Notes: generated by a model from the sequence alone, not told the origin. A DNA stretch of 64,000 nucleotides from Flavobacterium acetivorans (GCF_020911885.1 NZ_CP087132.1:1178001-1242000), one strand, 5' to 3'. Positions 18,541 to 27,086 are shown, counted from the first letter of the stretch. Numbers and translations: made by a program.

Positions 18541-19176
18541 ATGAATTTTATGACCACCTTTTTTTTAGGGTTCCTAACGGCTGTTATAGGGATTATACCT
18601 CCGGGTTTGATTAATATGACGGCTGCCAAAGTGAATTTGAAAGAAGGGTTGAGAAATTCATTATGGTTTATTCTGGGAGCAGTAATTGTAATTTTTTTTC
18701 AAGCTTATTTGGCTATCATATTTGCTCGTGTGATTAATATTCGCCCGGATATTATCATCTTATTGCGAGAAGTTGGTTTTGGAATATTTGGTGCTTTAAC
18801 GGTTTATTTTTTGTGGATAGCCAAAAAGCCCAAAATCAAGAAAGCTAAAATTAAACAAAGCAGTAAAAAGAAGCGTTTTTTTCTGGGAATGTTACTTTCG
18901 GCGCTCAATTTTTTTCCTATTCCTTATTATGTTTTTGTCAGTATAACGTTGTCTAGTTATAGGCTTTTTTCATTCGATACGCCTTCGGTTTTTACTTTTG
19001 TCAGCGGAGTAGTATTGGGATCTTCAATCGTTTTTTATTTCTATATTACTTTCTTTAAAAAAATAGAAAGCAAAGCAGATCATTTGTTGCGTAACATGAA
19101 TACAATTATTGGTTGTATAACTGGATTAATATCCCTGATTACATTATTCAATATCATTAAGTTTTATCTGGATTAA
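18541..19176 (+). CDS. LysE-family transporter
   Basis: 211 residues with about six membrane spans and the N-terminal signature of the LysE/RhtB superfamily, GFLTAVIGIIPPGLINMTAAKV, where the PPG segment replaces the usual PGP. A basic cytoplasmic loop (KKPKIKKAKIKQSSKKKR) divides the chain into two three-helix halves. Members export amino acids or small metabolites. The substrate cannot be read from the sequence. It lies 49 bp after trmB and 47 bp before the alkyltransferase-like gene, so the three may share a transcript. Confidence 0.82.
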   Translation: MNFMTTFFLGFLTAVIGIIPPGLINMTAAKVNLKEGLRNSLWFILGAVIVIFFQAYLAIIFARVINIRPDIIILLREVGFGIFGALTVYFLWIAKKPKIKKAKIKQSSKKKRFFLGMLLSALNFFPIPYYVFVSITLSSYRLFSFDTPSVFTFVSGVVLGSSIVFYFYITFFKKIESKADHLLRNMNTIIGCITGLISLITLFNIIKFYLD

Positions 19177-19223
19177 TTCGCAGTTTTATAGTCTCGGATC
19201 GATCTGTTTCTAATATTTATACC

Positions 19224-19550
19224 ATGTCAGACGATAATTTTTTCGAAAGAGTCTATGCCATCGCCAGAAAAATCCCTTATGGAAGGGTTACTTCTTATGG
19301 GGCAATTGCCAAAGCATTGGGAGCAGCGCGTTCGGCACGAATGGTGGGTTATGCGATGAATGCTTCGCATGATATGGAGGATGTTCCTGCGCACCGTGTC
19401 GTGAACAGAAAAGGATTACTGACCGGAAAATTTCATTTTGATGGAACCAATCTGATGCAACAATTGTTAGAAAGTGAAGGGGTTGAAGTAATCGATAATC
19501 AGATTGTGGATTTTGAAAAGCATTTTTGGCAGCCTGAGGTGCAATATTAG
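19224..19550 (+). CDS. Alkyltransferase-like protein (MGMT fold, no active cysteine)
   Basis: 108 residues covering the DNA-binding C-terminal domain of O6-alkylguanine-DNA alkyltransferase: FFERVYAIARKIPYGRVTSYGAIAKALG and ARMVGYAMN. At the active-site position the motif is PAHRVV (residues 55-60) instead of PCHRVV, so the alkyl-accepting Cys is Ala. Proteins of this type (ATLs) bind O6-alkylguanine and hand the lesion to nucleotide-excision repair rather than repairing it themselves. Ala at this site is also known in the Thermus ATL. Fold and lack of the Cys are read directly; the role follows from the family. Confidence 0.9.
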   Translation: MSDDNFFERVYAIARKIPYGRVTSYGAIAKALGAARSARMVGYAMNASHDMEDVPAHRVVNRKGLLTGKFHFDGTNLMQQLLESEGVEVIDNQIVDFEKHFWQPEVQY

Positions 19551-19694
19551 GCTTCTTTGATGAATACTTGTATAACTAGAGCCTGATTTTGAATTCTGAA
19601 CCCTTTTGGAATTGCTATAACTCATTTCTATTTTGAGCCGATGAAAGACTTAATAAATCCAGCCTAATTTCTTTATAATAAGAACTTTTCATAG

Positions 19695-19702
19695 TATATT
19701 TG
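19695..19702 (+). promoter_or_regulatory. -7 box TATATTTG upstream of mrp
   Basis: TATATTTG fits the Bacteroidota -7 consensus, 72 bases before the mrp start. No good -33 element is seen at the right spacing. Confidence 0.4.
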
Positions 19703-19773
19703 CAATCTAAAATCAGTTTAAATAAAGATAGCAATAGTACGGCTAGAAGCTGTCAAAAAAACATACACTTATA

Positions 19774-20910
19774 ATGAAATTAGACAGAAAAGATATCCTT
19801 AAAGCTTTGGAAACAATTACTATAGCGGGAGAAGGAAAAAACATGGTAGAGAGCGGTGCAGTTACAAATGTAATTACTTTTGGTGATGAAGTAGTGGTAG
19901 ATTTAGTTTTACACACGCCTGCGATGCATATCAAGAAAAGAGCAGAAGATGACATCAAGAAAACGATTCATGATTTAGTTTCTGCTGATGCGAAAGTGAA
20001 AGTAAATAGTAAGGTTGAAGCGGTCGCGGCCGAAAATCCAAATCAAATTAAAGGAAAAGCAATTCCGGGAATAAAAAATATTATTGCTGTTGCTTCCGGT
20101 AAAGGAGGAGTGGGGAAATCGACCGTTACGGCTAATTTAGCAGTATCACTTGCTAAAATGGGTTTTAGTGTAGGTGTTCTTGATGCCGATATTTATGGTC
20201 CATCTATGCCTATTATGTTTGATGTAGAGAATGAAAAACCAATTTCGGTTACTGTTGATGGGAAATCCAAAATGAAACCGGTAGAAAGTTATGAAGTAAA
20301 AATGCTTTCGATAGGATTTTTTACTTCGCCAAGTCAGGCAGTAATCTGGAGAGGTCCGATGGCTTCTAAGGCTTTGAATCAAATGATTTTTGATGCTGAT
20401 TGGGGAGAATTGGACTTCATGTTAATCGATTTGCCTCCAGGAACAGGAGATATTCATTTATCGATTATGCAATCATTACCTGTTACCGGTGCTGTTGTGG
20501 TAAGTACGCCTCAAGCGGTGGCCTTGGCAGATGCTAAAAAAGGAGTTTCTATGTTTTTGTCGGATGCAATAAATGTACCTGTCTTGGGAATTATTGAAAA
20601 CATGGCTTATTTCACGCCAGAGGAATTGCCAAACAATAAATACTACATCTTTGGTCAAGAAGGAGCTAAGAATTTGGCAGAAGATTTAGAAGTACCGTTC
20701 TTTGGTGAAGTGCCAATCGTACAATCTATCCGTGAAGCGGGAGATTACGGACGTCCGGCTGCTATGCAAACAGGTTCTGTGACCGAAAGTGTTTTTGAAG
20801 AAATTACACGTAAGGTAGTGGCAGAAACGGTAAGAAGAAATGAAAGTCTTCCTGCTACCGAAGCTATCAAGATAACGACTATGGCAGGTTGTTCAGCAGT
20901 AAAAAAATAG
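19774..20910 (+). CDS. Mrp/ApbC-type P-loop ATPase, Fe-S cluster carrier
   Basis: 378 residues: an N-terminal MIP18/DUF59 domain (about 1-85) and a Mrp ATPase domain with the deviant Walker A GKGGVGKST (near residue 110), DADIYGPSMP and the Walker B-like DLPPGTGD. The family carries Fe-S clusters to target proteins. The CxxC that normally holds the cluster, found after the ENMxY segment, is absent here: the sequence reads ENMAYFTPEELPNNKYYIFG. The only late Cys is in MAGCSAVKK at the C-terminus. It is followed by NifU-like and ferredoxin genes, which fits an Fe-S role. Confidence 0.9.
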   Translation: MKLDRKDILKALETITIAGEGKNMVESGAVTNVITFGDEVVVDLVLHTPAMHIKKRAEDDIKKTIHDLVSADAKVKVNSKVEAVAAENPNQIKGKAIPGIKNIIAVASGKGGVGKSTVTANLAVSLAKMGFSVGVLDADIYGPSMPIMFDVENEKPISVTVDGKSKMKPVESYEVKMLSIGFFTSPSQAVIWRGPMASKALNQMIFDADWGELDFMLIDLPPGTGDIHLSIMQSLPVTGAVVVSTPQAVALADAKKGVSMFLSDAINVPVLGIIENMAYFTPEELPNNKYYIFGQEGAKNLAEDLEVPFFGEVPIVQSIREAGDYGRPAAMQTGSVTESVFEEITRKVVAETVRRNESLPATEAIKITTMAGCSAVKK

Positions 20911-20922
20911 ACTTCTTAGAGT

Positions 20923-20978
20923 ATTGGATCATTAGATAAATAATTAAGTCTGCTAATCCAACACGCTAATAATCCAAT
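20923..20978. repeat. Imperfect inverted repeat between mrp and the NifU-like gene
   Basis: ATTGGATCATTAG (20923-20935) and CTAATAATCCAAT (20966-20978) are reverse complements at 12 of 13 positions. There is no T run, so it is not an obvious terminator. Confidence 0.5.
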
Positions 20979-20988
20979 AATTTAAAAT

Positions 20989-21228
20989 ATGACAACAGAA
21001 GAATTAACAAGCGAAGTTCAAAAAGCACTCGAGGAAATTAGACCTTTTTTAGTTTCTGACGGAGGTGATATTACGCTTATTTCCATTGAAGATGGTAAAC
21101 ATGTGAAAGTGCGACTTGAAGGCGCCTGCACGAGTTGTAGTGTAAATCAAATGACTCTTAGAGCTGGAGTGGAAACTACAATCAAAAAGTTTGCGCCACA
21201 AATTGAAACTGTTGTAAATGTCTTGTAA
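20989..21228 (+). CDS. NifU-like Fe-S scaffold domain protein
   Basis: 79 residues forming a stand-alone NifU C-terminal domain: VQKALEEIRPFLVSDGGDITLISI and the cluster-binding CTSC (Cys47, Cys50), then MTLRAGVETTIKKF. Such proteins bind a cluster across a dimer and pass it to apoproteins. It sits between the Mrp-type carrier and a ferredoxin in the same direction, so the three form a plausible Fe-S supply group. Confidence 0.93.
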   Translation: MTTEELTSEVQKALEEIRPFLVSDGGDITLISIEDGKHVKVRLEGACTSCSVNQMTLRAGVETTIKKFAPQIETVVNVL

Positions 21229-21426
21229 ATTAGACGTGGAAAGCTAGATTGTGTCGATGATAAGAGAGTTGTATGCTTTCTGAATAGCACAATCGAAGTA
21301 ATCTTTAGTGTTAAAAGGTGAATTTAAAGTGGAATGTTTGTTTCAATTGGATCTTAATAATTTTTGAGATCGCAACATTTAGTTTTCAATTCAAAAAAAT
21401 TAATTCAAAACCCATCACGAATAGCA

Positions 21427-21744
21427 ATGGATGTATTAATAAAAATAAAAGATAGAGAAGGAGTCGTTCATGAATTACAGGCTCCAACAGATATGGCCAT
21501 GAATATCATGGAATTGTGTAAAGCTTATGAGCTTCCTGTTGAAGGGACTTGTGGTGGTATGGCTATGTGTGCTTCTTGTCAGTGTTATGTGTTGAACGAT
21601 GTTGCATTGCCTGAAATGGGCGAGGATGAAGAAGCGATGCTTTCGGAAGCTTTTTACGTGAAATCAAACAGTCGTTTGGGATGTCAAATTCCAATTACTG
21701 AAAATCTGGAAGGTTTAGAATTAGAGCTAGCTCCAGAAAGTTAA
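21427..21744 (+). CDS. 2Fe-2S ferredoxin, adrenodoxin type
   Basis: 105 residues from ATG 21427. Cysteines 42, 48, 51 and 86 give CX5CX2C...C, the adrenodoxin/Isc-type 2Fe-2S pattern (TCGGMAMCASC, RLGCQIP). It transfers single electrons in the cytoplasm, in this family often for Fe-S assembly or hydroxylases. An open frame continues 21 codons upstream to a TTG, but without family similarity, so the ATG is preferred. The spacer to the NifU-like gene is 198 bp, so it may have its own promoter. Confidence 0.93.
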   Translation: MDVLIKIKDREGVVHELQAPTDMAMNIMELCKAYELPVEGTCGGMAMCASCQCYVLNDVALPEMGEDEEAMLSEAFYVKSNSRLGCQIPITENLEGLELELAPES

Positions 21745-21750
21745 AATAGA

Positions 21751-21780
21751 AAAGTCCCAATGTTTAGTTGGGACTTTTTT
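21751..21780. terminator. Bidirectional terminator between ferredoxin and DUF3050 genes
   Basis: Stem AAAGTCCCAA (21751-21760) and TTGGGACTTT (21768-21777), 7-nt loop, T run on the plus strand and A run on the other. Confidence 0.85.
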
Positions 21781-22565
21781 TATGTTGTGGTCAAATGATT
21801 TTCCATGATATGTTCTTCAATTGCGTCCCAAAGACCGATGCGTTTTTCTAAAGCCAATACCGATATTTCTTCAGCTTCTCGCCATTTTCGAGTGTCGTTT
21901 TCACACAGCTCGTTGATCATGTGCATTGCCATCGGGCCATGTTCATCGGCATCCAATTCGATATGTCTTTCGAAATAGTAAATGAGTTTGCTTAAGTCCG
22001 TATCTGGGAAATTGGCTTGAAAGTTTTTTAAGATTTCGGTAAACATACTCGGAATCAAATCTTCTCTTCCAAAGGTAAAAGCTGCAGCTATTTCGTGCGG
22101 CTTGCCCTGTTCAATAACACTGAAAGTAAAGTCTAAAAAAGCTTTTATTTTAGGATGCAGACTACTTGTTCGTATAGCTACAAATATGTTTTGTAACGAA
22201 TGGATCTCGGATAAAAAATGTTCAATTTCTGAAGTGTCTGCCCCGCAATCTTTCATCGCTTCAATGTACATTTCGTAATGACTTTGGCGGCGACCGTCAA
22301 GCGTTAGGTCCGATTCTTCGGCTAATACGATTTCATTTATCAGGTAGCGAGTTTGAGGATTACTGGTAGCAAACCAAGGTGTGGTAGTACAGGTTAGTTT
22401 GGTTTGTAAAGCTTTTAATAATGACATAAAGTCCCAAACCGCAAACACATGGTTCTCCAGAAAACATTGTAAGTCTTCGATGGTCTTTACTTTTTTGTAA
22501 AGTGGGTGAAGCAGCAACGCCTTTTTTTGAGGTGCAATAGTGTCGTTTATATGCTGAATATTCAT
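21780..22565 (-). CDS. DUF3050 family protein (heme-oxygenase-like helical fold)
   Basis: 261 residues. The segments NHVFAVWDFMSLLKALQ, NEIVLAEESD, AAFTFGREDLIPSMF and YYFERHIELDADEHGPMA are the family signature. His and Glu/Asp residues in the helices resemble metal- or heme-binding helical proteins of the heme-oxygenase-like superfamily, where several members are di-iron oxidases. No signal peptide. The function is unknown; the family call is firm, the enzymatic idea is inference. It ends on the terminator shared with the ferredoxin gene. Confidence 0.85.
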   Translation of the reverse strand: MNIQHINDTIAPQKKALLLHPLYKKVKTIEDLQCFLENHVFAVWDFMSLLKALQTKLTCTTTPWFATSNPQTRYLINEIVLAEESDLTLDGRRQSHYEMYIEAMKDCGADTSEIEHFLSEIHSLQNIFVAIRTSSLHPKIKAFLDFTFSVIEQGKPHEIAAAFTFGREDLIPSMFTEILKNFQANFPDTDLSKLIYYFERHIELDADEHGPMAMHMINELCENDTRKWREAEEISVLALEKRIGLWDAIEEHIMENHLTTT

Positions 22566-22588
22566 ATCAATTTTTTTTGGAGTAAATA

Positions 22589-22619
22589 TAAAAAAGCTTC
22601 CTGTCTACAAGAAGCTTTT
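22589..22619 (-). terminator. Terminator after the acyl-CoA dehydrogenase gene
   Basis: On the minus strand, AAAAGCTTC and GAAGCTTTT (arms 22611-22619 and 22592-22600) enclose a 10-nt loop and are followed by six T. Confidence 0.8.
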
Positions 22620-22656
22620 AGGATCAATTTTATAAATACTTTAATAGTTGTTTATT

Positions 22657-23835
22657 TTATTTAAATGCTGGAATTCCGGTAATGTCCATTCCTGTAATCA
22701 ACAAATGGATATCATGTGTTCCTTCGTAGGTAATTACAGATTCTAGGTTCATCATATGGCGCATAATTGAGTATTCGCCCGTGATGCCCATGCCGCCAAG
22801 AATTTGTCTTGCTTCTCGTGCGATATGAATGGCCATGTCAACATTATTTCTTTTGGCCATGGATATTTGAGCCGTTGTTGCTCTACCTTCGTTTCTTAAA
22901 ACGCCTAAACGCCAAGTCAATAATTGTGCTTTGGTGATTTCGGTGATCATTTCGGCTAGTTTCTTTTGCTGTAATTGTGTTCCGGCGATAGGCTTGTCAA
23001 ACTGGATTCTTTCTTTGGCATAACGAAGCGCTGTGTCATAGCAATCCATGGCGGCACCAATTGCGCCCCAGGCAATGCCATAACGGGCAGAATCTAAACA
23101 TCCAAGTGGCGCTCCAAGTCCGGATTTATTAGGTAATAAATTGGTTTTAGGTACTTTTACATTGTCAAAAATTAATTCCCCGGTAGCTGAGGCACGAAGC
23201 GACCATTTGTTGTGTGTTTCTGGAGTGCTAAAGCCTTCCATTTCGCGTTCTACGATAAGTCCGTGAATTCTTCCCTCTTCGTTTTTTGCCCAAACAATGG
23301 CAATATCGGCGAAGGGAGCATTCGAAATCCACATTTTGGCACCGTTCAATAAATAATGGTCTCCCATGTCTTTAAAGTTGGTGATCATGCTTCCAGGGTC
23401 AGAACCGTGATCGGGTTCTGTTAATCCAAAACAACCGATGAATTCTCCAGTGGCTAGTTTGGGTAAATATTTCATTCTTTGTTCTTCGTTTCCGTATTTC
23501 CAAATGGGATACATCACTAAGGAAGATTGTACCGATGAGGTAGAACGAACACCTGCATCACCACGTTCAATTTCCTGCATGATTAAACCGTACGAAATTT
23601 GGTCTAGTCCTGCGCCGCCATATTCAACCGGAATGTATGGGCCAAAACCACCAATTTCTCCCAAACCTTTTATGATTTGTTTTGGAAATTCGGCTCTTTG
23701 AGCATATTCTTCTATAATTGGAGAGACTTCGCGTTTTACCCAGGCACGGGCTGAATCGCGTACTAATTTATGTTCTTCAGTTAGTAAATCATCAAGGTTG
23801 TAATAATCGGGAGCTTGAAATAGGTCTGGTTTCAT
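22657..23835 (-). CDS. gcdH: Acyl-CoA dehydrogenase, glutaryl-CoA dehydrogenase-like
   Basis: 392 residues from ATG 23835. It shows the acyl-CoA dehydrogenase order: N-terminal helices, a beta domain (GCFGLTEPDHGSDPGSM...WISNAPFADIAIVWAK) and a C-terminal helical domain with RQILGGMGITGEY and the catalytic-base segment TYEGTHDIH. Overall similarity is to glutaryl-CoA dehydrogenase, the FAD enzyme of lysine and tryptophan breakdown that yields crotonyl-CoA. Another acyl-CoA substrate cannot be excluded. Eight further upstream codons are open but unlike the family. It is a single gene with its own terminator. Confidence 0.85.
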   Translation of the reverse strand: MKPDLFQAPDYYNLDDLLTEEHKLVRDSARAWVKREVSPIIEEYAQRAEFPKQIIKGLGEIGGFGPYIPVEYGGAGLDQISYGLIMQEIERGDAGVRSTSSVQSSLVMYPIWKYGNEEQRMKYLPKLATGEFIGCFGLTEPDHGSDPGSMITNFKDMGDHYLLNGAKMWISNAPFADIAIVWAKNEEGRIHGLIVEREMEGFSTPETHNKWSLRASATGELIFDNVKVPKTNLLPNKSGLGAPLGCLDSARYGIAWGAIGAAMDCYDTALRYAKERIQFDKPIAGTQLQQKKLAEMITEITKAQLLTWRLGVLRNEGRATTAQISMAKRNNVDMAIHIAREARQILGGMGITGEYSIMRHMMNLESVITYEGTHDIHLLITGMDITGIPAFK

Positions 23836-24023
23836 GGTTCGTTCGTTTTTAGAAAACAAATTTACATAAAGAAATATAACAAAACCAGATTAAAATGTTG
23901 TAAAAGCAAGTTAATTTGATTGAAAAGGGATGAATTTTTGATTTGTGGGCTTGGAGAATGGGCGGAGTGATCTCTTGTTCTGAAAAATAGGATTTATGAA
24001 GATAACTGGTTTTTATTTGAAAT

Positions 24024-24737
24024 TTACATCTTCAAATAAAAATCCTTCGTCAAGGCAATATATTCTGGAGTATAAATATGTCTGGCGGTTTCTATAATTA
24101 ATTCATCAATCGGGAAATTTGGATTTTCATTTCGGCTAAAAGCCAATAGACTGCGTTTGATTTCTGCAGTTGGAGCACCTTTTACGCGAGTGATTTTCAA
24201 AGGATATAATTCGTATTCTTTGGCTAAAGTCAGAAATTTATCTTCTTCTTTGAATGGAATGATAACGGAAAAAATTCCGTTTTCGGATAATAATAAATCA
24301 GCCGCTTCAATCAAATCTTCAAAAGGCATGGCGTCTTGAAAGCGGGCTAAATCCCTTTGATCGCAAGCTGTTTTATAGTCTTCGGAGTAAAATGGAGGAT
24401 TGGAAACGATTAGGTCGTATTCGTCTTCGGGTTCTTCGACAAATTCATCCAAGCCGGCATGAAAACAAAATAAGCGGTCGTTCCAAGGGGAGTTTTCGAA
24501 ATTATCAGTTGCTTGTTCGTAGGCTTCGTCGTCAATCTCAAGAGCATCAATTTGTTCTGCCTGACTTCTTTGTGAAAGCATTAAGGCAATGATTCCTGTT
24601 CCTGTTCCTATGTCTAAAATGCGGGATGGATTGTTGTCTAATGGGGTCCAGGCGCCTAATAAAACACCATCGGTTCCAATTTTCATGGCACAACGGTCTT
24701 GTTCAAGAGAGAATTGTTTGAATTGGAATTTGGACAT
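24024..24737 (-). CDS. trmN: tRNA1(Val) (adenine37-N6)-methyltransferase
   Basis: 237 residues: FKQFSLEQDRCAMKIGTDGVLLGAW, then the SAM motif ILDIGTGTGIIALML and the base-flipping catalytic motif NPPF in VSNPPFYSEDYK. This is the YfiC/TrmN6 layout; the family methylates A37 next to the anticodon of tRNA-Val. It lies 77 bp downstream of rimM on the same strand, so it may end a ribosome/tRNA operon. The spacer carries two dispersed repeat fragments. Confidence 0.88.
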   Translation of the reverse strand: MSKFQFKQFSLEQDRCAMKIGTDGVLLGAWTPLDNNPSRILDIGTGTGIIALMLSQRSQAEQIDALEIDDEAYEQATDNFENSPWNDRLFCFHAGLDEFVEEPEDEYDLIVSNPPFYSEDYKTACDQRDLARFQDAMPFEDLIEAADLLLSENGIFSVIIPFKEEDKFLTLAKEYELYPLKITRVKGAPTAEIKRSLLAFSRNENPNFPIDELIIETARHIYTPEYIALTKDFYLKM

Positions 24738-24814
24738 AGCGATTTTGGATTAACGAATGCAGATTTTTAGGTTTTTTACCAACTGAATACTGCGACTGAA
24801 CACTGAATACTTTT

Positions 24815-25339
24815 CTAAAGATACATTTCGATAAGTCCTTCCGGCAGATCCATGATGACTTTTTTGTTTTCGCGATCAATCTTTATCAGAAAATGGTCGA
24901 TCATCGGAATGAGAATTTCTACGCTGCCGTTGAGAACTTCAAAAAGAGGTTGGGCGGTAGTGTCGTTTATGGATTGAATTTTTCCAACAACGCCAAGGCG
25001 TTTGTCTTCTACTTCAAAACCAATTACTTCGTGAAAATAAAATTTATTGCCGCTAAGTTTGGGTAACATTTTAAGAGGTAGATAAAGGTCGTTGCCTAAT
25101 AGAGCATCGGCTTCCTCTTCGGTATTTACATCTTCAAAACGAATTCTAAGGAAATCGTTTTTGTGCAATGAGCTGTTTTCAATAAAAAAAGGAACCAAGT
25201 GTTTGTTGCATTCAACAAACACTGATTCCAAGTTTTGGTATAACTCAGGTTCGTCCGTGTCTAAATAAGCCAGAACTTCTCCTTTGAAACTAAATTTTTT
25301 GGCGATTTTACCCAAATAGAAACAATCTTCTTTACGCAT
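24815..25339 (-). CDS. rimM: Ribosome maturation factor RimM
   Basis: 174 residues with the two RimM domains: the N-terminal beta barrel (CFYLGKIAKKFSFKGEVLAYLDTDEPELY) and the C-terminal PRC barrel (KFYFHEVIGFEVED...VLIPMIDHFL-like segment EILIPMIDHFLIKID, then LPEGLIEMYL). RimM binds S19 and helps 30S head assembly. It starts 14 bp after rpsP ends, the usual rpsP-rimM pairing. Confidence 0.96.
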   Translation of the reverse strand: MRKEDCFYLGKIAKKFSFKGEVLAYLDTDEPELYQNLESVFVECNKHLVPFFIENSSLHKNDFLRIRFEDVNTEEEADALLGNDLYLPLKMLPKLSGNKFYFHEVIGFEVEDKRLGVVGKIQSINDTTAQPLFEVLNGSVEILIPMIDHFLIKIDRENKKVIMDLPEGLIEMYL

Positions 25340-25353
25340 CTTCGCCTACTAAA

Positions 25354-25899
25354 TTATGCTTCAGTTGTTTCGTTATTTTCTTCTGCAGCAGGAGCTTCTT
25401 CAGCTTCTACTTCAGCAACTGGTGTTGCAGCAGCGATAGCGTCAGCTTCTGCTTGAGCAGCTGCAGCTAAACGTTTAGCGTTAACTTCTTGTTCTGCTTT
25501 AAAAGCTTTAGCTTTAGCATCAGCTTGCGCTTTTGTTAAACCGTCTTTTTTAGCATCAACTTTTCCAGCTTTTGCTTCTAACCAAGCAGCTAACTTAGCA
25601 TCAGCTTGTTCTTGAGTTAAAGCTCCTTTACGAATACCTCCATCAAGGTGGTGTTTCAATAAAGCTCCTTTGTAAGAAAGAATTGCTTTAGCAGTATCAG
25701 TTGGTTGAGCACCATTGTGCAACCATTTTACTGCGCTATCAAGGTTTAAGTCGATAGTTGCTGGGTTTGTGTTTGGATTGTAAGTACCGATTTTCTCTAA
25801 GTATTTACCATCTCTTTTTGAGCGTGCATCTGCAGCTACAACCCAGTAAAAAGGTTTTCCTTTTTTACCGTGTCTTTGTAATCTAATTTTTACTGACAT
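25354..25899 (-). CDS. rpsP: 30S ribosomal protein S16 with Ala-rich C-terminal extension
   Basis: 181 residues. The first 80 or so are S16 (SVKIRLQRHGKKGKPFYWVVAADAR...KIGTYNPNTNP), which binds 16S rRNA early in assembly. S16 usually has 80-100 residues; here a tail of about 95 residues, rich in Ala, Lys and Glu and ending in acidic repeats, is added. Similar tails occur in other Bacteroidota. Co-transcribed with rimM from a strong promoter. Confidence 0.97.
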   Translation of the reverse strand: MSVKIRLQRHGKKGKPFYWVVAADARSKRDGKYLEKIGTYNPNTNPATIDLNLDSAVKWLHNGAQPTDTAKAILSYKGALLKHHLDGGIRKGALTQEQADAKLAAWLEAKAGKVDAKKDGLTKAQADAKAKAFKAEQEVNAKRLAAAAQAEADAIAAATPVAEVEAEEAPAAEENNETTEA

Positions 25900-25948
25900 A
25901 ATCTTATGATTAAATTTTGAGGTACTCGACCTCGATTAATTAAGGGTG

Positions 25949-25979
25949 CAAAGATATAGTATTTATTTTAATATAGCAA
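25949..25979 (-). promoter_or_regulatory. Promoter of rpsP-rimM
   Basis: On the minus strand TTG (25979-25977), a 20-bp spacer and TATCTTTG (25956-25949). A small hairpin in the leader (GAGGT/ACCTC arms in 25919-25933) might be regulatory, but this is speculative. Confidence 0.7.
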
Positions 25980-26095
25980 TAGCGCTTATTGTAATGAATA
26001 AGAAAGTTTTAGGGAGTTTTTACCTGGCTTTTTTTGTTGTAAATTCTTTTTTTTGAACACAAAAGCATATTTTTGTTATTGTAAAAGAAGCGTTT

Positions 26096-26566
26096 ATGAA
26101 AAAATATCTTGTATTTATTAGTATGTTGTCTTTTTTGATTTCCTGTCAAGAAGATGTCAAGTTTAATAATCCATCTTTTCAAGGCGTAAAAGACAATGTT
26201 TTTTGGAGGGCTGTCGATTCAAAAGCGATTTTAGAAGCCAATGGAGGTTTAACTATCGAGGCTTATTCCAGAAACGAAGTGATTACTTTGAAAACTACTT
26301 CTGCTTTGCCTCAAACTTATTTTTTAGGAAATAGTACTTCGAAGCGGGCGACCTATATTTTGACAGAAGCCGATGGTACAATTATTTTTTCTACTGGAAT
26401 TGGTTTTGGCGATGGTCAAATTGTAATAACAGAATATGATGAGTTAGGGAGGACAGTTTCAGGTACTTTTAAATTTAATGCCGTGAATAGTAGCAATAAT
26501 CCATTTGCGGGTGAGTTTTTAAATTTTCAGCAAGGGATTTTTTATAAAGTACCATTAGTTCAATAG
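26096..26566 (+). CDS. DUF6252-type lipoprotein
   Basis: 156 residues. The signal ends in the lipobox FLISC (Cys17), so the mature protein is lipid-anchored and probably surface or periplasmic. The remainder is all-beta with the segments FWRAVDSKA, ITLKTTSALPQTYFLG, ITEYDELGRTVSGTFKFNA and NFQQGIFYKVPL, which match the DUF6252 family of Bacteroidota. The function is unknown. It stands alone between rpsP (divergent) and the RNA-binding protein gene. Confidence 0.8.
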   Translation: MKKYLVFISMLSFLISCQEDVKFNNPSFQGVKDNVFWRAVDSKAILEANGGLTIEAYSRNEVITLKTTSALPQTYFLGNSTSKRATYILTEADGTIIFSTGIGFGDGQIVITEYDELGRTVSGTFKFNAVNSSNNPFAGEFLNFQQGIFYKVPLVQ

Positions 26567-26713
26567 AATGATTAATAGCAATTCCATTTGCAATCGATTG
26601 ATTTTACTTGGATTCTATGTTTGCTAATCAAAATAAAAACATAAATAAGCTAATAGATAGTGGATTAGAATAAAAATAGTCTACATTTGTTGCATTATTA
26701 TAAATAAGTACAT

Positions 26714-27067
26714 ATGAATATTTTTGTTGGAAGCCTTCCATTCAGTATTGAGGAAGCAGATTTAAGAGAGTCTTTCGAGGCTTACGGAGCAGTTGATTCA
26801 GTTAAAATTATCACAGATAAATTTACAGGAAGAAGTAAAGGATTTGGTTTTGTTGAGATGCCAAATGATGACGATGCTCAAAAAGCAATTGACGAATTGA
26901 ACGGAGCGACTGTTCAAGGACGTGCAATTGTAGTAAACAAATCTGAGCCTAAACCAGAAGGTGAAAGAAGAAGTTTTAACAACAACCGTGGAGGTGATTC
27001 TCGCGGAGGTTACGGAAACAACCGTGGTGGAGACAACCGTGGTGGTGGAGACAGAGGAAGATATTAA
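26714..27067 (+). CDS. RRM RNA-binding protein with RGG/Asn-rich tail
   Basis: 117 residues. One RNA-recognition motif (1-78) with RNP2 IFVGSL and RNP1 SKGFGFVEM, then a flexible Gly/Arg/Asn tail with repeated NNRGGD-like units. Proteins of this type are common in Bacteroidota, which lack Hfq in many lineages, and act as general RNA binders or cold-shock-type chaperones. Targets are unknown. A TACATTTG -7 box lies at 26682-26689 and a terminator follows, so it is a single-gene unit. Confidence 0.93.
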   Translation: MNIFVGSLPFSIEEADLRESFEAYGAVDSVKIITDKFTGRSKGFGFVEMPNDDDAQKAIDELNGATVQGRAIVVNKSEPKPEGERRSFNNNRGGDSRGGYGNNRGGDNRGGGDRGRY

Positions 27068-27086
27068 TATTTTTTTCAATCATATA

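Noticed and set aside
26980..27064. CRISPR-like repeats in the RRM gene tail
   Set aside because: Short Gly/Arg/Asn codon repeats of a coding low-complexity tail; no spacers. No CRISPR array was seen anywhere in the window.
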